Assembly (NCBI RefSeq): GCF_016907335.1
Contig: NZ_JAFBBT010000001.1
Coordinates: 930,001-994,000, forward strand
From: Curtobacterium herbarum
Lineage (GTDB): Bacteria; Actinomycetota; Actinomycetes; Actinomycetales; Microbacteriaceae
DNA: 64,000 nucleotides
Direction of reading: 5' to 3'
Below are positions 1 to 7,854 of the stretch, in pieces (position 1 is the first letter of the stretch; each line of letters begins with the position of its first letter). Both the position numbers and the translations under genes were made by a program. Under the pieces are notes generated by a model. The model saw nothing but the letters and a program-made list of their open reading frames with translations, was not told the origin of the DNA and did no database searches.

Positions 1-1
1 G

Positions 2-154
2 CTCGGCGCGCTGCTCATCGACGCGGTGCACACGCTGGACCTGCAGGTCGTCGTCGGGTTCACGGTGTTCTCGGCGTTCCTGGTCGTCACCGCGAACGTC
101 GTCGTCGACCTGGTCTACGCCGTGGTCGACCCGCGGGTGCGCCGCCGGGCGTAG
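2..154 (+). CDS. ABC transporter permease (DppB-type), C-terminal end only
   Basis: Only the last 50 residues lie in the window, so the start is upstream. They form a hydrophobic stretch with the pattern FTVFSAFLVVTANVVVDLVY and end with DPRVRRR. That ending (membrane helix, D-x-x-Y, then a short basic D-P-R-V-R tail) is typical of inner-membrane permeases of di-/oligopeptide and nickel ABC importers (BPD_transp_1 family). The substrate cannot be told from this fragment. A strong hairpin follows at 211-270. Partner genes (solute-binding protein, second permease, ATPases) would have to lie to the left. Confidence 0.6.
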   Translation, partial: LGALLIDAVHTLDLQVVVGFTVFSAFLVVTANVVVDLVYAVVDPRVRRRA

Positions 155-210
155 GGCGGGCCTCCCGTCCTTCCGCTCCGGCCCGCCCGCCTGCGGTGCC
201 GGCCGGACCC

Positions 211-270
211 GCACGACAGGAACCGGCCCGAACCACTGCATCCCGTGGTTCGGGCCGGTTCCTGTTGTGC
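211..270. terminator. Long hairpin between convergent genes
   Basis: Two 26-nt arms (211-236 and 245-270) are complementary except for one G-T position, around an 8-nt loop. It sits between the end of the permease gene (plus) and the end of the Eis-like gene (minus), so it can terminate transcription from both sides. Confidence 0.75.
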
Positions 271-333
271 CACGCCAGACGACGCCAGACGACGCCGGGC
301 GGCCGCGGGCGGCCGCGCGCGGCGCCGCCCGCG

Positions 334-1662
334 TCAGAAGTACGTGATGCCGTGCGGGGTCCGGGGCGGGGTGAGCATCGCGCGGAGGAGCACCGGCACG
401 GCCGGGTCCGCCGCACGCAGCAGCCCGGCGGCCGCGAGCGTCACCGGCGAGACCGACCCGATCAGCAGCGCCCCGAGGTCGGCCACGTCGAGTGCGACGT
501 CGGAGCCGGCCACGTCCGCGTCGGGTGCCAGCCGGGTGACGGTGCCCCGGGCCTCCCGGACGTCGAGCCGGTACGTGCCGGACGCGTGGCCGAGCGCGTC
601 GGTGACCGCGATCGTGAGCGAGCCGTCGGCCGCGTACGGGCGGGACTCGAGCACGGCGGCGACGTCGAGGACGCGTAGCCAGACGTGGTCCTCCTCGTGG
701 TCGACGTCGTAGGCGCGGGCGTCCGCCAGCGCGGCGACGATCGGGTCGTCGAGGCGGGAGCGCTTGTAGACGACGACGTCGTTGAGGTCGATGGAGAGCA
801 GGAACTCCCACAGCGACAGGTAGGCGGCGTCGGTCGTGTACACCAGGTCGACGATCTCGACGCGGGTGTCCTCGCCGGTCTTGCCCTCGACGACCCGCCA
901 GGTGACGTAGCCGTCGACCTCGTCGGACCCGTCGGGACGGTGCACCGCGGCGCGGACGTCCTTCGCCTTCTGCCCGTCGAGACCGAACTCGCCGAACACG
1001 ATCGGCCAGGTGCCGGTGTTGCGGACCATCGAGCCGGGGGTGCGGGCGTGGAAGCGGGCGAAGACCTCCTGGCCGACGCCGTCCGCCAGCCACTGCGTGG
1101 TGACCATGACGACCGTGCCGGTGGTCGGCGCCAGGAACGGCAGTGCCCGGTCGCGGCGGACGTGCACGGCACGCTCGCGGATCGCGCAGCCGAAGCCGAA
1201 GCGGCGGTAGATGGTGCCCTCCGAGGCGGTGAGCGAGGCGATCGCGTAGCCGTCGGCGACGCCGCGTCCGAGCGCGTGCGTCATCATCCGGCGGAGGATC
1301 CCGCGGCGACGGTCGGTCGGTCGGACGGTCACGGCGGACACCGCCTGGGTCCGGACGGCGGAACCGTCGCCCCAGCTGAGGTCCTTCGGGAACCACGTGA
1401 ACGTGCCGGCGGGCCAGGTCTCGTCGACGGAACCGGGAGCGGGCCGCTGGACGTAGACGCCGAGGAAGGTCTCCTGGTCGGCGATGAAGTGCGACACCAT
1501 CCGGGCCGCGCCCTCGTCCGCCTCGGGAGGCTCGTGGAACCCGAGGGCGACGGCGTCCATCCAGGCGCGGGTGGTGGCGTCCGGCAACCCCTGGTCGTCG
1601 GTCTGCGGGCGGAACTCGCGGAGGTCGTAGCGGTCGGTGGGGTCGTCGTTGATCTGAGCCAC
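334..1662 (-). CDS. Eis-like GNAT family N-acetyltransferase
   Basis: 442 residues, the usual size for the Eis family, which carries two GNAT-type lobes followed by a sterol-carrier-like domain. The acetyl-CoA loop is visible near residues 112-127 (VTVRPTDRRRGILRRMM). The protein ends GITYF; in mycobacterial Eis the C-terminal phenylalanine carboxylate acts in catalysis, and an aromatic C-terminus is kept here. Known Eis proteins acetylate amines on aminoglycosides and on protein lysines; the substrate here is unknown. The start codon is GTG at 1662-1660. A TAGGGT hexamer lies 6 nt upstream (1669-1674) and no Shine-Dalgarno sequence is visible, so the mRNA is probably leaderless. Confidence 0.85.
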   Translation of the reverse strand: MAQINDDPTDRYDLREFRPQTDDQGLPDATTRAWMDAVALGFHEPPEADEGAARMVSHFIADQETFLGVYVQRPAPGSVDETWPAGTFTWFPKDLSWGDGSAVRTQAVSAVTVRPTDRRRGILRRMMTHALGRGVADGYAIASLTASEGTIYRRFGFGCAIRERAVHVRRDRALPFLAPTTGTVVMVTTQWLADGVGQEVFARFHARTPGSMVRNTGTWPIVFGEFGLDGQKAKDVRAAVHRPDGSDEVDGYVTWRVVEGKTGEDTRVEIVDLVYTTDAAYLSLWEFLLSIDLNDVVVYKRSRLDDPIVAALADARAYDVDHEEDHVWLRVLDVAAVLESRPYAADGSLTIAVTDALGHASGTYRLDVREARGTVTRLAPDADVAGSDVALDVADLGALLIGSVSPVTLAAAGLLRAADPAVPVLLRAMLTPPRTPHGITYF

Positions 1663-1684
1663 GCTCCGACCCTACCGGCCGGTG

Positions 1685-3244
1685 TCACGGTCTCCCGCGT
1701 GCCGCCTCCTGCGCGACGACGGCCGCCAGGTCCGGCATCGCCCGCATCTGCTGCAGCGGCCGTCGCATCCGCGGGTTCCGCCGGAGCGCCGGTTCGGCCC
1801 GTTCGAGGAACGCCCAGTACCCGGCGGTGAACGGGCAGGCGTCCTCGCCCAGGCGCGTGGTCGGGTTGAACCGGCAGCCGCCGCAGTGGTCGGTCATCCG
1901 GTCGATGTACCGCCCGCCGGCCGCGTAGGGCTTCGTCGCGACGACCCCGCCGTCGGCGTGCTGCGACATCCCGATGACGTTGGCGGGCATCACCCAGTCG
2001 GTGCCGTCGACGAACACGTCGGTGAACCACTCGGTCAGTTCGAGCGGGTCGTACCCCCGCTGCAGCGCCCAGTTGCCGAGGACCATGAGCCGCTGGATGT
2101 GGTGCAGCCACCCGTGGTCGCGGACGCCGTCGAGGGCGACGGACAGGCAGACGGCGTCGACCTCCGTCGCGTCCAGGTCCCGCCACCAGGCCGGGAGGCT
2201 CGGCCCCGCCGGGTAGGCGGGCCCGGCTCCGGCAGGCGGTCGCGTCCGGGGCGGTGCCGCCTGGGCCGCCGACCGCGCCCCGAGTGCTTCGACGTCGGAC
2301 CCGTAGTCGTCGCCGAGCCACCAGTAGAGGTGCCAGACGTAGTCCCGCCACCCGGCGACCTGCCGGACGAACCCCTCGACGCTGGCGAGCGGTGCCGCTC
2401 CCGAGGCGTGGGCCGCCAGCGCCGCGTCGATCGCCTGCCGGGGGTCGAGCACACCGAGGTTGAGCGGCACGCTGAGCAGCGAGTGCGCCATGGTCCAGTC
2501 GTTCGTCAGCACGGCGTCCTCGTACGGCCCGAAGTCACCGAGCCGGACCGCGACGAAGTCGTCGAGTGCCGCCTGGGCCTCGTCGGGCGTCACCGCGAAG
2601 CGTCGTCGGTCGTCCCGCCCGACGAACTGCACCAGGCCGTCGCGCTCCCACCGGTCGAGGTCGGCGCGGACCTCGTCGTCGACGTCGTCCTCGGTCGGCC
2701 ACCAGGGGGCGGGCAACCCGAGGGTCGTCGCGCCGCGGGGTGGAGGCTGCCGGTTCTGGGCGTCGAGGCTGAACGCGCCGCCGAGCGGGGCGTCGTTCGC
2801 CATCAGCCAGCCCTCACGGCGCCGGACGCGCTCGTAGTGCGCTTCCATCAGGAAGCGTCCGCCGCGCTCGGCGGCCCAGCGGGCGAACTCGTCCTCGCCG
2901 GTGACGAACCCGCGGCTCGGCAGGATGGTGGTGCCGTGTCCCCAGTGCCGGACCTGGGCGCGCTGCACCCGGGACGGTGGGTCGACGACCTCCAGGTCGT
3001 CCTGTCCGACCAGGGCGTCCCGCAGGTGCTCGACCCGGACGTGCTCGGCGCGTTCGCCCAGGGCGCGGACGCGGTGGCGGAGGGCGCTGAGCCAGAGGTG
3101 CGCCTTCGTCCGGTGCACCGGGCGTGCGGTGAAGAACTCGCGGGCCTCGACGACGAGCACCGGGCCGCCGTCGTCGAACGCCGGGCCGTACTGGCCGGGC
3201 AGCAGGAGGCGCCGTCGCACGGCTGCGGGGGCGGGGTCGGTCAC
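1685..3244 (-). CDS. FeS-type photolyase/cryptochrome (deoxyribodipyrimidine photolyase-related)
   Basis: 519 residues. The C-terminal half contains HCGGCRFNPTTRLGEDACPF. Cysteines fall at about residues 366, 454, 457 and 470. The spacing (88, 3, 13) matches the four [4Fe-4S] ligands I recall for Agrobacterium PhrB, the model FeS bacterial cryptochrome/photolyase. PhrB-type enzymes bind FAD and a lumazine antenna and repair (6-4) photoproducts in light; that is family knowledge, not shown here. The GTG start at 3244 has TACCGT 7 nt upstream (3252-3257), again leaderless in form. UV-damage repair suits a leaf-surface bacterium. Downstream, the Eis-like gene has its own promoter signal 22 nt after this stop, so the two need not be co-transcribed. 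Confidence 0.9.
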   Translation of the reverse strand: MTDPAPAAVRRRLLLPGQYGPAFDDGGPVLVVEAREFFTARPVHRTKAHLWLSALRHRVRALGERAEHVRVEHLRDALVGQDDLEVVDPPSRVQRAQVRHWGHGTTILPSRGFVTGEDEFARWAAERGGRFLMEAHYERVRRREGWLMANDAPLGGAFSLDAQNRQPPPRGATTLGLPAPWWPTEDDVDDEVRADLDRWERDGLVQFVGRDDRRRFAVTPDEAQAALDDFVAVRLGDFGPYEDAVLTNDWTMAHSLLSVPLNLGVLDPRQAIDAALAAHASGAAPLASVEGFVRQVAGWRDYVWHLYWWLGDDYGSDVEALGARSAAQAAPPRTRPPAGAGPAYPAGPSLPAWWRDLDATEVDAVCLSVALDGVRDHGWLHHIQRLMVLGNWALQRGYDPLELTEWFTDVFVDGTDWVMPANVIGMSQHADGGVVATKPYAAGGRYIDRMTDHCGGCRFNPTTRLGEDACPFTAGYWAFLERAEPALRRNPRMRRPLQQMRAMPDLAAVVAQEAARGRP

Positions 3245-3286
3245 TCCGGAGACGGTACGCGGCGACGCTGCCGGCGGCTCGTGCCG

Positions 3287-3826
3287 CTAGTCCGTTGCAC
3301 CGGGTGGTGGGTCGACGAGCAGCCCGACGCGGTCGGCGAGGTAGTCCGCCAGCGGGACGTCGGTGCCTGCGGTCGCGGACCACCGGACGCGGGGTTCGTC
3401 GTCGCGAACGAACAGTGCCGTGTCCGCGCCGACGAGCGAGGCGTCGAGCGGGATCGGCGTCGCGCTGTGGTTCACGGTGTCCCCGGGTGCGAAGTGCCCC
3501 TTCGCCGCCGCCGCACGGTAGGCCCGGCGGACCTCGGCGGAGACGGAGACGAACTGGGAGCGTCCGGCCTCGGTCACGCGCGTGATCGACCCCGTCGCCC
3601 AGACCTGGCCCGCGGTCTCGGGGGAGGACCCGAGCAGCAGCGCGCCGATCCGCCAGACCCGTCCGAGGGAGCGGATCATCGGGTCCCGCCGGATGCCGAG
3701 CACCGCCTTCGGTTCGACGTACTCGCCGAGTGCTTCGTCACGGGCGCCGGCCGCTGCGAGCCGCGTCGCCGCGTCCTCGAGCAGCGTCCGTGCACGCTGC
3801 ACCCCGTCGGTCCGACCGTCCGTCAC
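3287..3826 (-). CDS. Conserved hypothetical protein
   Basis: 179 residues from GTG at 3826, chosen because TAGGCT lies 7 nt upstream (3834-3839). The protein is soluble, rich in Arg and Ala, without signal peptide or membrane helix. A block with GRVWRIGALLLGSSP and ATGSITRVTEAGRSQFVSVS looks folded and resembles a small beta-domain, but I do not recognise the family. It lies 42 bp upstream of the photolyase gene on the same strand; no functional link can be claimed. Confidence 0.7.
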   Translation of the reverse strand: MTDGRTDGVQRARTLLEDAATRLAAAGARDEALGEYVEPKAVLGIRRDPMIRSLGRVWRIGALLLGSSPETAGQVWATGSITRVTEAGRSQFVSVSAEVRRAYRAAAAKGHFAPGDTVNHSATPIPLDASLVGADTALFVRDDEPRVRWSATAGTDVPLADYLADRVGLLVDPPPGATD

Positions 3827-3846
3827 CCGCCAGAGCCTAGACCGCC

Positions 3847-3867
3847 GGTGGACGTCTGCCGTCCACC
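3847..3867 (-). terminator. Hairpin downstream of sipW
   Basis: An 8-bp perfect stem (3847-3854 with 3860-3867) and a 5-nt loop lie just past the stop of the signal peptidase gene. It may terminate the SipW operon. The stem is short and there is no clear T-run. Confidence 0.45.
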
Positions 3868-3891
3868 CCGCGGGACGTCTGCCGGCGCCCG

Positions 3892-4623
3892 CTACCGGTG
3901 CCGACCCGCGGCACGGCGGCTGCCCGCCGGTGCTGCGCGGGCGGCCCGGCGGCGGCGGACGGTGGACACGCTGCCCACGGTGATCATCACGGCCGCGTAG
4001 CCGAGCAGCAGGACGGCCGCCGACGGGATCAGCCACGAACGGGAGCCGTTCACGAACTGGTCGACCGTGCCGAGCGCCGGCAGGCTGTACCAGACGGTGC
4101 CGCGGATCTGTGCCGGGAGGACCGGTCGGCTGTCGGCCACGGCGTTGTTGTCGCCCTTGGTGGTGAACGTCCGGCCGCCGTCGGACGACGAGCTCACGGC
4201 GATGACCCGGTGCGTGACCACGGCCGCCTGGCCGGAGGTGATCTGGTACGTGACGACGTCGCCGACCTCGATCTGGTCCGTGGCGACCGGCCGGACGACG
4301 ACGAGCGTGCCCGGCGGCAGCGTCGGCTCCATCGACTGGGTGAGGACGGTCAGCGGCATCGAGCCGGTGGCCTTCGGCACGACGATGAGGACGACGGCGA
4401 GTGCGGCGACGAGCAGCACCAGACCGGTGCTCAGCCCGAAGCCGACGGCGCGGAGCACCGAGACCAGGGCGCTCCGCGGGGCGACCGGTCCGCCGGAACG
4501 CCGGACGCGCTGGACTCGCGCGGCCCGCGCGCCGGTGCGGCGGGTGCGCTCCTGTGGGACGGGGGCCGAGGGGCGGCGGCGGTCCGGGCCTCCCGTCCCG
4601 CGCCCGGCCAGGTGGGCGCTCAC
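3892..4623 (-). CDS. sipW: SipW-type signal peptidase I
   Basis: 243 residues. A basic N-terminal tail (1-50) is followed by a membrane segment (about 58-83). The catalytic serine lies in LTQSMEPTL (Ser97). The second catalytic residue is histidine, in VVTHRVI (His138), instead of the lysine of standard bacterial signal peptidases; this Ser-His type is the SipW/archaeal/ER class. A second membrane segment near residues 204-226 precedes a basic tail. Known SipW enzymes process exported matrix or fibre proteins such as TasA. The start overlaps the stop of the upstream gene in a GTGA tetranucleotide, so translation is probably coupled. The three genes upstream on the same strand encode proteins with the matching unusual signal peptide, which are its likely substrates. 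Confidence 0.92.
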   Translation of the reverse strand: MSAHLAGRGTGGPDRRRPSAPVPQERTRRTGARAARVQRVRRSGGPVAPRSALVSVLRAVGFGLSTGLVLLVAALAVVLIVVPKATGSMPLTVLTQSMEPTLPPGTLVVVRPVATDQIEVGDVVTYQITSGQAAVVTHRVIAVSSSSDGGRTFTTKGDNNAVADSRPVLPAQIRGTVWYSLPALGTVDQFVNGSRSWLIPSAAVLLLGYAAVMITVGSVSTVRRRRAARAAPAGSRRAAGRHR

Positions 4624-5504
4624 GATCCGCACCGGACGGCGGGGCCGTTGTTCTGCGTGAACAGCGTGATCGTGCCGGTCCCCGCGTTGGTCGTCGTGCG
4701 GTTGCCGGCCGAGTCGAGGACGAAGACGTCGACCGTGACCGTGCCGCTCGTCGCGACCGACGCCGGGATCTGGTTCGGCGCGATCGTGACGCGACCGAAG
4801 TAGGACTGCTGGCGGTCGCCGATCTGGACGCCACGGACGAACGCGCCGTACCAGGTGTCCATCGACCGCCCGGCGGCGTCCCAGGCGACGTCGACGTAGT
4901 TGCCGCTGTGGTCGGTGCAGACCAGGGCGGGAGCCGCCGCGGCCGTCGTCAGCGAGAACGTCCCGCGGACGGCGCCCGTCGTCCAGCTGGCGTTCGTCAG
5001 GGTCGCGTCGAGGGCGACGTCGACCCGCGAGGCGGCGGGGGCCGCCGTGCCGGGGGTCGACCGGATGCACCAGACGGTGCTGCCACCGGCGCTGAGCTTG
5101 GACGTCAGGCTCGGCAGGGAGGCCCAGGTGCCGACGACCGCGCCGGACGCGACCGCGGTGCTCGCCGTGCAGGCGCCCGTCGAGCCGACCGGCCAGGCGC
5201 GGACGTCGACGGCGCGGGCGAGGGCGGTCGACCCGCCGGCCAGGACGGACACCGTGGTGCTCGCGGTCCCGGCGATCGTGCCGGTGTTCGTGACGGTCAC
5301 CGGTGTGGTCGCGGTCGTGGTGGTCGACGAGAACGCGGTGGTCAGCGCGTCGGTGCCGCCGAGCGTGACCGCGATGCGGCCGACCGCGACGCTGGTGGTC
5401 GTCGATGCGGAGGCCGTCCAGAGCGCCCAGGCGGCGGACGAACCGCCGCCGACGAAGGCCGCGACCAGCAGGACGGTGAGGAGCAGGCGGAGGCGCGCGG
5501 TCAC
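4620..5504 (-). CDS. Exported protein with SipW-dependent signal peptide (large)
   Basis: 294 residues. The N-terminus (VTARLRLLLTVLLVAAF) runs into AAWALWTASAS, the A-L-W-x-x-A-S context shared with the two neighbouring exported proteins. The mature part is rich in Thr, Ser, Ala and Val, with beta-rich stretches such as PVTVTNTGTIAGTA, which suggests immunoglobulin-like or camelysin/TasA-like folds. It has four cysteines in the mature part. A C-terminal domain (about 200-294) carries VRGVQIGDRQQSYFGRV and resembles no family I can name. It overlaps the upstream gene by 4 nt (GTGA) and sipW by 4 nt. I infer a cell-surface or matrix component. Confidence 0.8.
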   Translation of the reverse strand: MTARLRLLLTVLLVAAFVGGGSSAAWALWTASASTTTSVAVGRIAVTLGGTDALTTAFSSTTTTATTPVTVTNTGTIAGTASTTVSVLAGGSTALARAVDVRAWPVGSTGACTASTAVASGAVVGTWASLPSLTSKLSAGGSTVWCIRSTPGTAAPAASRVDVALDATLTNASWTTGAVRGTFSLTTAAAAPALVCTDHSGNYVDVAWDAAGRSMDTWYGAFVRGVQIGDRQQSYFGRVTIAPNQIPASVATSGTVTVDVFVLDSAGNRTTTNAGTGTITLFTQNNGPAVRCGS

Positions 5505-6091
5505 GAGGTCACCTGCGTCCCGGTCACCGTGAGGGTCACGGACACCCCGGCTCCGGCCAGGCTCTGGGGTGCGTCGGTGTCCAGGTCCATCTCCACGCAG
5601 CCGATCCGTCGACCGCCGGCCGGGACGCTGCCGGCGTCGGTGCCCGAGTCGTACGTGGCGACGCGGCCGGAGGTCCCGGCGGTGCCGGCGCGGCAGGCAC
5701 TGGTCGACGTGACGACCGAGTAGCGCAGGGTGACCTCGCCGAGCACGGTCGTGCTGGCGGTGCTGGTGCCGGTGACGCGCGCGGACGCCGTGACGACCCG
5801 AGTGCTCAGCGGGACGGTGCCGGTGTTGGTGACGGTGAAGGTCCCGGTGCTGGCGGCTCCGGGTGCCAGGGGTGTGGCGTCCATCGTCAGCTGGCTCACC
5901 GTGAGGGTCGCGGTGCCCGAGCGGACGGTCGAGGCGGAGGTGCTCGCCGCCTGGTTCCAGAGCGCGTAGGTGCTGCTGGTGCCGAGCAGTGCGGTGACGA
6001 CGGCCACGACGAGGGCGAGCACGGCGGGCCACACCCAGCGGTTCCGTCGGGGTGCGCGGTGGCGCCCCGAGGCCGTCGTGGTGGCGCTCAT
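5501..6091 (-). CDS. Exported protein with SipW-dependent signal peptide (middle)
   Basis: 196 residues. After a basic stretch (RHRAPRRNR) a hydrophobic segment ends in STYALWNQAASTSAS, the same A-L-W motif. The mature part is Thr/Ser/Val-rich with FTVTNTGTVPLSTRVV, a pattern seen in TasA/CalY-like proteins. Two cysteines near residues 133 and 164 could form a disulfide. It lies 123 bp downstream of the first exported gene and overlaps the next by 4 nt. It is probably a structural surface protein processed by SipW. Confidence 0.82.
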   Translation of the reverse strand: MSATTTASGRHRAPRRNRWVWPAVLALVVAVVTALLGTSSTYALWNQAASTSASTVRSGTATLTVSQLTMDATPLAPGAASTGTFTVTNTGTVPLSTRVVTASARVTGTSTASTTVLGEVTLRYSVVTSTSACRAGTAGTSGRVATYDSGTDAGSVPAGGRRIGCVEMDLDTDAPQSLAGAGVSVTLTVTGTQVTS

Positions 6092-6214
6092 GCTCGTCCT
6101 CCTCGGGCGGTGCGGTGGTGCTGGCGGTGCGGGGGCAGGTGCGGGTGCCCGGGTGGGCAGACGCGTGCGACGGGCGGATCGGCAGCCCGTCGCACGCGGT
6201 CGGTCACCGACGGG

Positions 6215-6769
6215 TCAGGACCCGATGGCGGTCTGCGTCAGGGTGAAGGCGAGCGCGCCGACGTTGACGGTGCCGCCCTGCCCGGTGGTCGCCGAGGACG
6301 GCAGGGCGATCGTGAAGACGACCTTGACGGTCGAGGTCGCGGTCGACGGGGACACCACGAAGGTGTTGGCGGTGCCGCTGGCGGGGACGACCGAGGCGCT
6401 GGTCGAGGTGACCGCGAGGGTCTTCGTCGTCGCGGCGACGAGTGCCTGGTCGCCGGTGATGCTCTGCTGCGCGTAGGTCAGGTTGGCCTTGAGGTCCTGG
6501 CCGGTGGCGCCGACGGTGAGGGTCTGGGTGAACTGGTACGTGTTGCCGGGGACCATGAGCACGGATGCCGGGTTGATCGTGGCGGAGCGGCCGTTCGTGA
6601 TGTCGGTCCACGCGCCGTCGTTGTTCGCGGTGAGGGTCAGCGTGCCCGCGCTCACGGCCGATGCCGCACTGCTGGCGCTCGCGTTCCACAGGGCGAAGGA
6701 GCCGGCCCCGCCGAGGAGGAGGGCGACGCCTGCTGCGCCCGCGATTGCTCCGGAGACGATCTTGTGCAT
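6215..6769 (-). CDS. Alternate-type signal peptide exported protein (TasA/CalY-like)
   Basis: 184 residues. It starts MHKIVSGAIAGAAGVALLLG and continues with AGSFALWNASASSAAS, the best match in this cluster to the alternate signal peptide handled by SipW. The mature part has no cysteine and is a Thr/Ser/Ala/Val-rich beta protein. Size and position (first gene, followed by a gap) suggest the most abundant subunit of a pilus- or fibre-like surface layer, by analogy with TasA; that is inference. A 394-bp gap upstream holds the likely operon promoter. The SD sequence is weak (GGAACC). Confidence 0.85.
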   Translation of the reverse strand: MHKIVSGAIAGAAGVALLLGGAGSFALWNASASSAASAVSAGTLTLTANNDGAWTDITNGRSATINPASVLMVPGNTYQFTQTLTVGATGQDLKANLTYAQQSITGDQALVAATTKTLAVTSTSASVVPASGTANTFVVSPSTATSTVKVVFTIALPSSATTGQGGTVNVGALAFTLTQTAIGS

Positions 6770-7163
6770 GGGTGGTTCCGTTCTGCGCCCCTGACGGGCG
6801 CGGTGTGGCCGTCGTCGGCACTCGGGTGTGCTCGCGCACGACGGCGTGGACGGCCCCGTGGGAGGCGGGGCCGCAACCGCGCGGTGCGGGAGAGGAGCGG
6901 TCGCCGGGCTCCGAGGCGTCGTGACGTCGGCGTGGTGACGCTGGCGTCGGACGCTGCTCGGGCGGGCTGGACTCGCTTGTTGGTCCGAGCGTACAAGTCC
7001 CCCAAATGGAGGACAAGCGCCGTCGGGCCCCCTGCGACCCCCAGAACAGGGGTGATTCTCGTCCTCCGGATAGTGGACCAGTCTGTCCCCCGACCGTTCG
7101 GCGGTGATCGGCGGAATGCGCGCCAGGTCTGTGCAGTTGCATCGACCGGATCGAGGAGGTCAC
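6770..7163. promoter_or_regulatory. 394-bp divergent region between the SipW cluster and pnuC
   Basis: No gene is seen here. The minus strand must carry the promoter of the exported-protein operon, so a long 5' leader is possible. Between about 6990 and 7020 lies an imperfect inverted repeat (GTCC...GGAC around ccccaaatgga). I cannot name a known riboswitch or operator. The plus strand carries the pnuC ribosome binding site GAGGAGGT at 7153-7160. Confidence 0.4.
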
Positions 7164-7829
7164 ATGGGCATCGTGCGGTGGTTGTTCGACGCGCAGCTCG
7201 TCATCGGCGACCAGACGGTGCTCTGGCGTGAGGTGATCGGCAACGTCTTCGGGCTGCTCAGCGCCCTGGGCGGGATGCGCCGCAAGGTGTGGGCCTGGCC
7301 GGTCGGCATCGCGGGCAACGCGCTCCTCTTCACGGTCTTCATGGGTGCCCTCTTCGACACCCCGAACCCCGTCAACCTCCTCGGGCAGGCCGGACGGCAG
7401 GTCATGTTCATCCTGGTCAGCGTCTACGGCTGGTACCGCTGGACGCACCGCGCGGACGAGGCGACCACCGTGCTCGAGCCGAGGTGGGCCTCCTGGCGGG
7501 CGCGTGCGCTGCTCGTCGTCGCCCTCGTCGGCGGAACCGCCGTCCTCACGCCGGTGTTCCGCGCGCTCGGCTCCTACGAGCCGGTGTGGAGCGACGCCTG
7601 GATCTTCGTCGGATCACTCCTCGCCACCTACGGCATGGCGAAGGGCTGGGTCGAGTTCTGGCTCATCTGGGTCGCGGTCGACCTGGTCGGTGTGCCGCTG
7701 CTGTTCTCGGCCGGGTACTACGCCTCGGGGCTGATGTACGTCGTCTACGGCGGCTTCACCCTGGCGGGCTTCTTCGTCTGGATGGTGCAGGGGCGGAAGC
7801 CCTCCGCCGCGCCGGTCACCGTCGGCTGA
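7164..7829 (+). CDS. pnuC: PnuC-family nicotinamide riboside/NMN transporter
   Basis: 221 residues, normal for PnuC. Several membrane segments (about seven) are visible. Family features include KVWAWPVGIAGNALLF near the N-terminus, LVSVYGWYRW, and the late helix WVEFWLIWVAVDLVGVPLLF. PnuC proteins carry out facilitated diffusion of nicotinamide riboside into the cell for NAD salvage; trapping needs a kinase (NadR/NRK type), which is not seen nearby. I chose ATG 7164 over the longer frame because of the strong SD at 7153-7160. The gene converges with the ABC permease, only 9 bp apart. Confidence 0.9.
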   Translation: MGIVRWLFDAQLVIGDQTVLWREVIGNVFGLLSALGGMRRKVWAWPVGIAGNALLFTVFMGALFDTPNPVNLLGQAGRQVMFILVSVYGWYRWTHRADEATTVLEPRWASWRARALLVVALVGGTAVLTPVFRALGSYEPVWSDAWIFVGSLLATYGMAKGWVEFWLIWVAVDLVGVPLLFSAGYYASGLMYVVYGGFTLAGFFVWMVQGRKPSAAPVTVG

Positions 7830-7832
7830 GAC

Positions 7833-7854
7833 CGCGGTTCAGCGTGACCGCGGC
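7833..7854. terminator. Small hairpin between convergent pnuC and ABC permease
   Basis: Seven-bp arms CCGCGGT and ACCGCGG (7833-7839 and 7848-7854) flank an 8-nt loop. The hairpin overlaps the last codons of the ABC permease gene and could serve both genes. Confidence 0.35.

Noticed and set aside
3295..3585. Arg-rich 96-residue frame near the photolyase start
   Set aside because: Shadow of the minus-strand hypothetical gene, with no motif and an arginine content typical of off-frame GC-rich DNA.
1682..4000. 772-residue plus-strand open frame
   Set aside because: It is antisense to the photolyase and the hypothetical gene, which have recognisable motifs. Its composition (Arg, Pro, Val, Asp repeats) is that of a GC-rich shadow frame.
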